A stretch of 19,761 nucleotides of DNA, taken from NCBI GenBank assembly GCA_029747585.1, contig JAPEVF010000826.1, positions 1 through 19,761 on the forward strand, given 5' to 3'. The stretch is from Pleurotus djamor. Its lineage: Eukaryota; Basidiomycota; Agaricomycetes; Agaricales; Pleurotaceae. Both the position numbers and the translations under genes were made by a program. The notes below the pieces were generated by a model. The model was not told the origin of the DNA. It saw only the letters and a list, made by a program, of their open reading frames with translations, and ran no database searches. Every line of letters begins with the position of its first letter. Position 1 is the first letter of the stretch. Positions 18,249 to 19,761 of the stretch are shown here, one piece after another.

Positions 18249-19370
18249 ATGGACTATACATCCCCTTATTCTCCGATTTCAGACACCAGCATTGGGTCGT
18301 CTTCGTCTTCCCAGTGTTACTCGCAGTGTTCCTATGCGTCCGACTCATTTGTTGGCCAGCCTATCTTCTTCGCTGGGGGTAAATTCAAGGATCGCACCAT
18401 TCGCGCAGAGCTCGCTGAATTACAAACCCCTGTGGTGGGCCGCAAGTAAGCCCCGACGTCTAGTGCTTGTGGTCTACTTCCTCATTGAACTCGTATTACG
18501 TCGCAGGTTTGGCAAAGTCGATCGCCGTCCCCTGGACCCACCTCCCGTAGTATCACTGCGACTTTACGAGCTGTTTACTACGGCTCAGGGCACCATCGAG
18601 CAAGAATTGTCCAACTACGAGTTCGTCACGTCTATTTTTCATCCGGCTAGAGTATCTCTGAACGTCACCATGAAGAGAACTTGAAACACTCGGATTAATT
18701 TGCACAGTCAATCTTTCACCAGTGCCTACCCCGGCTGGAACCCTCCCTACATCATCGTCCATAGGTGCGCCCACCCACCGTCACATGTTGTCAGTTGTCA
18801 TTCATTCACACTCATTTTGCAGGCGCTCTTACGCAGCAAATAGTCGGGGGGACATCCGTAGAGGCCACTCTAGTGCCTTTAGATGGAAAACGCCGTTTGC
18901 TCTTTGCATTTCCAGTAAAGTGCTTCCCTCCTCTATTTTTGGCGCACGACATCAACCGAGGCAAAACGGACAGGATCTCGCAGTACGCAAAGAGGGTTTC
19001 TTCTGCCTCCGATACCGCGTTTTCGACATCTTCGCCAAAGTAAGCTGGACAAGTGACTGTCCCATCCAGGCAGAAGTTTACGGTGGCACCTTTGAGGTGT
19101 TCTCGACTCGGAGTTTTCCCGGTCTCACTCCCTCGACGGAGCTCACCAAGGCATGTACCCCTTTCTGCCGTCGTTTCTACTCTCACCCGCGGTACCTGCC
19201 TTCGGGTTGACATCCGGACTTACCATGATCATTAGTTGCTTCAAAGATGTGGATTGAAGCTTCCGGTGCGCGAGCGAGAGTCGCGCAAAAGAGGTCGGTC
19301 GGATGGGACGGTGGAGGACGAGGGACCGCTCACTACCACCTCCGTGCTCTCAACACAGTGGACTCCATGA
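18249..19370 (+). CDS. velvet-domain transcription regulator, 6 exons
   Basis: Exons 18249-18445, 18507-18620, 18676-18764, 18823-18914, 18974-19150 and 19236-19370 give 267 aa. After a Ser/Cys/Tyr-rich N-terminus comes an almost complete velvet domain: DRTIRAELAELQ, KVDRRPLDPPPVVSLRLYEL (69-88), YEELETLGLICTVNLSPVP, VEATLVPLDGKRRLLFAFPDLAV, GFFCLRYRVFDIF, EVYGGTFEVFSTRSFPGL and STELTKLLQRCGLKLPVRE, then the basic ESRKRGR. Velvet proteins are fungal DNA-binding regulators with an NF-kB-like fold that control development, spores and secondary metabolism, often as dimers. It looks closest to VosA/VelC-type members, but I cannot assign one. Acceptor 18675, not 18707, was chosen because it restores LGLICTV. 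The last intron (19151-19235) needs a GC donor. A 3' extension into 19470-19682 is possible. Confidence 0.88.
19151..19235 (+). other. GC-AG intron 5 of the velvet gene
   Basis: The join STELTK|LLQRCGLKLPVRE is demanded by the conserved end of the velvet domain. The exon ends AAG and is followed by GCATGT; the acceptor is CATTAG. No GT in range leaves the right phase without losing conserved residues. At 85 nt it is longer than most introns here. Confidence 0.65.
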
Positions 19371-19761
19371 TACGTCACATTTCGCACTTTACTGTAAGGA
19401 GTTGATATATATCGAGGACACATGTATCTATACTTGCCAGCACGTACGGCTGCTTATATTCTATTCAGCTCGTTGACGAAAACGACGACCCCTATCCTTT
19501 CGAAGCCCTTTGCCCATCGTTTGAGTGCGCCTGACCAACGGTTTTGTGGCAGGCTTGTGAAAAAATCGAATCGAGGTCAAATCGCCTTTTTTCGCAGAGT
19601 GGGAAGGCGTCGTTCTAGCGAGTCGGACTGCCCGACGACATCGCCGCCGCGTCCACGGAGTTTTGGGAGGACATGGACGTAGGCGAGTGGTTGGAATGGG
19701 AGAAAGAGGGAATTGGCCGGCGNCGNAACTTAGGTTGGACGCATTGGGCAAGACGATCTAG
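19371..19761. other. unresolved window end with ambiguous bases
   Basis: There is no firm gene. A protein-like stretch follows a CAG at about 19470 (LVDENDDPYPFEALCPSFE). It can be joined across a GTGCGC...CGCAG intron (about 19524-19598) to an Arg/Ser/Pro-rich end at 19682. This might be an alternative 3' end of the velvet gene or a separate gene. Two N bases near 19723-19726 mark low-quality sequence, so frames there are unreliable. Confidence 0.3.

Noticed and set aside
18621..18707. Velvet intron 2 ending at the CAG at 18707
   Set aside because: It puts the next exon out of frame with the conserved VNLSPVP; the AG at 18675 restores LGLICTVNLSPVP and gives a normal 55-nt intron.
19040..19069. 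30-nt GTAAGC...CCAG intron in the velvet gene
   Set aside because: It is too short, and the intervening codons (VSWTSDCPIQ) align with the normal velvet domain, so they are coding.

Overview
The window looks like nuclear DNA of a basidiomycete fungus, most likely an agaricomycete. Genes are dense on both strands and split by many short introns (mostly 46-67 nt) with GTRNGT-type donors, CTNAC/CTGAC-like branch sites and YAG acceptors. The proteins (a velvet factor, an ISWI remodeler, fungal-type Cdc20 and LSM2) fit this. No tRNA, rRNA, CRISPR array or transposon was found. All splice models below were joined by hand from reading frame, splice signals and recalled family alignments; none is backed by transcripts.

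Left part (1-6925), conserved housekeeping genes: RPS8 (+, 61-984); an F-box/WD40 protein (-, 1335-3062); WDR83/MORG1 (+, 3106-4328); LSM2 (-, 4424-4930); CDC20 (+, 5076-6925). The F-box and WDR83 start codons are 43 nt apart, and LSM2 and CDC20 diverge from a 145-nt gap. Three beta-propeller genes lie in a row; two of them are substrate receptors of the two major cell-cycle ubiquitin ligases (SCF type and APC/C).

Middle part (6926-13105): a low-complexity Pro/Ser-rich protein of unknown function with a TATA box (+, 7397-8132), a possible unrecognised two-exon small gene (+, 8340-8619), and a complete 24-exon ISWI chromatin-remodelling ATPase (-, 8643-13105, 1079 aa).

Right part (13372-19761), lineage-specific and regulatory genes: two tandem, related, TATA-driven genes on the minus strand for disordered His/Thr/Gly-rich proteins (gene B, 13372-14767; gene A, 15208-17346). 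Gene A carries a histidine-rich segment and a duplicated exon and is built of symmetric phase-1 exons. About 900 bp away and divergent lies a velvet-domain transcription factor (+, 18249-19370). Its leader holds a 15-bp direct repeat and a 65-codon upstream ORF. The last 390 bases are unresolved and contain two N bases.

The most notable patterns are: start codons isolated in 3-6 nt coding first exons in five genes (RPS8, LSM2, ISWI, genes A and B); two GC-AG introns; several frame-preserving introns; and the tandem A/B pair beside the velvet gene.
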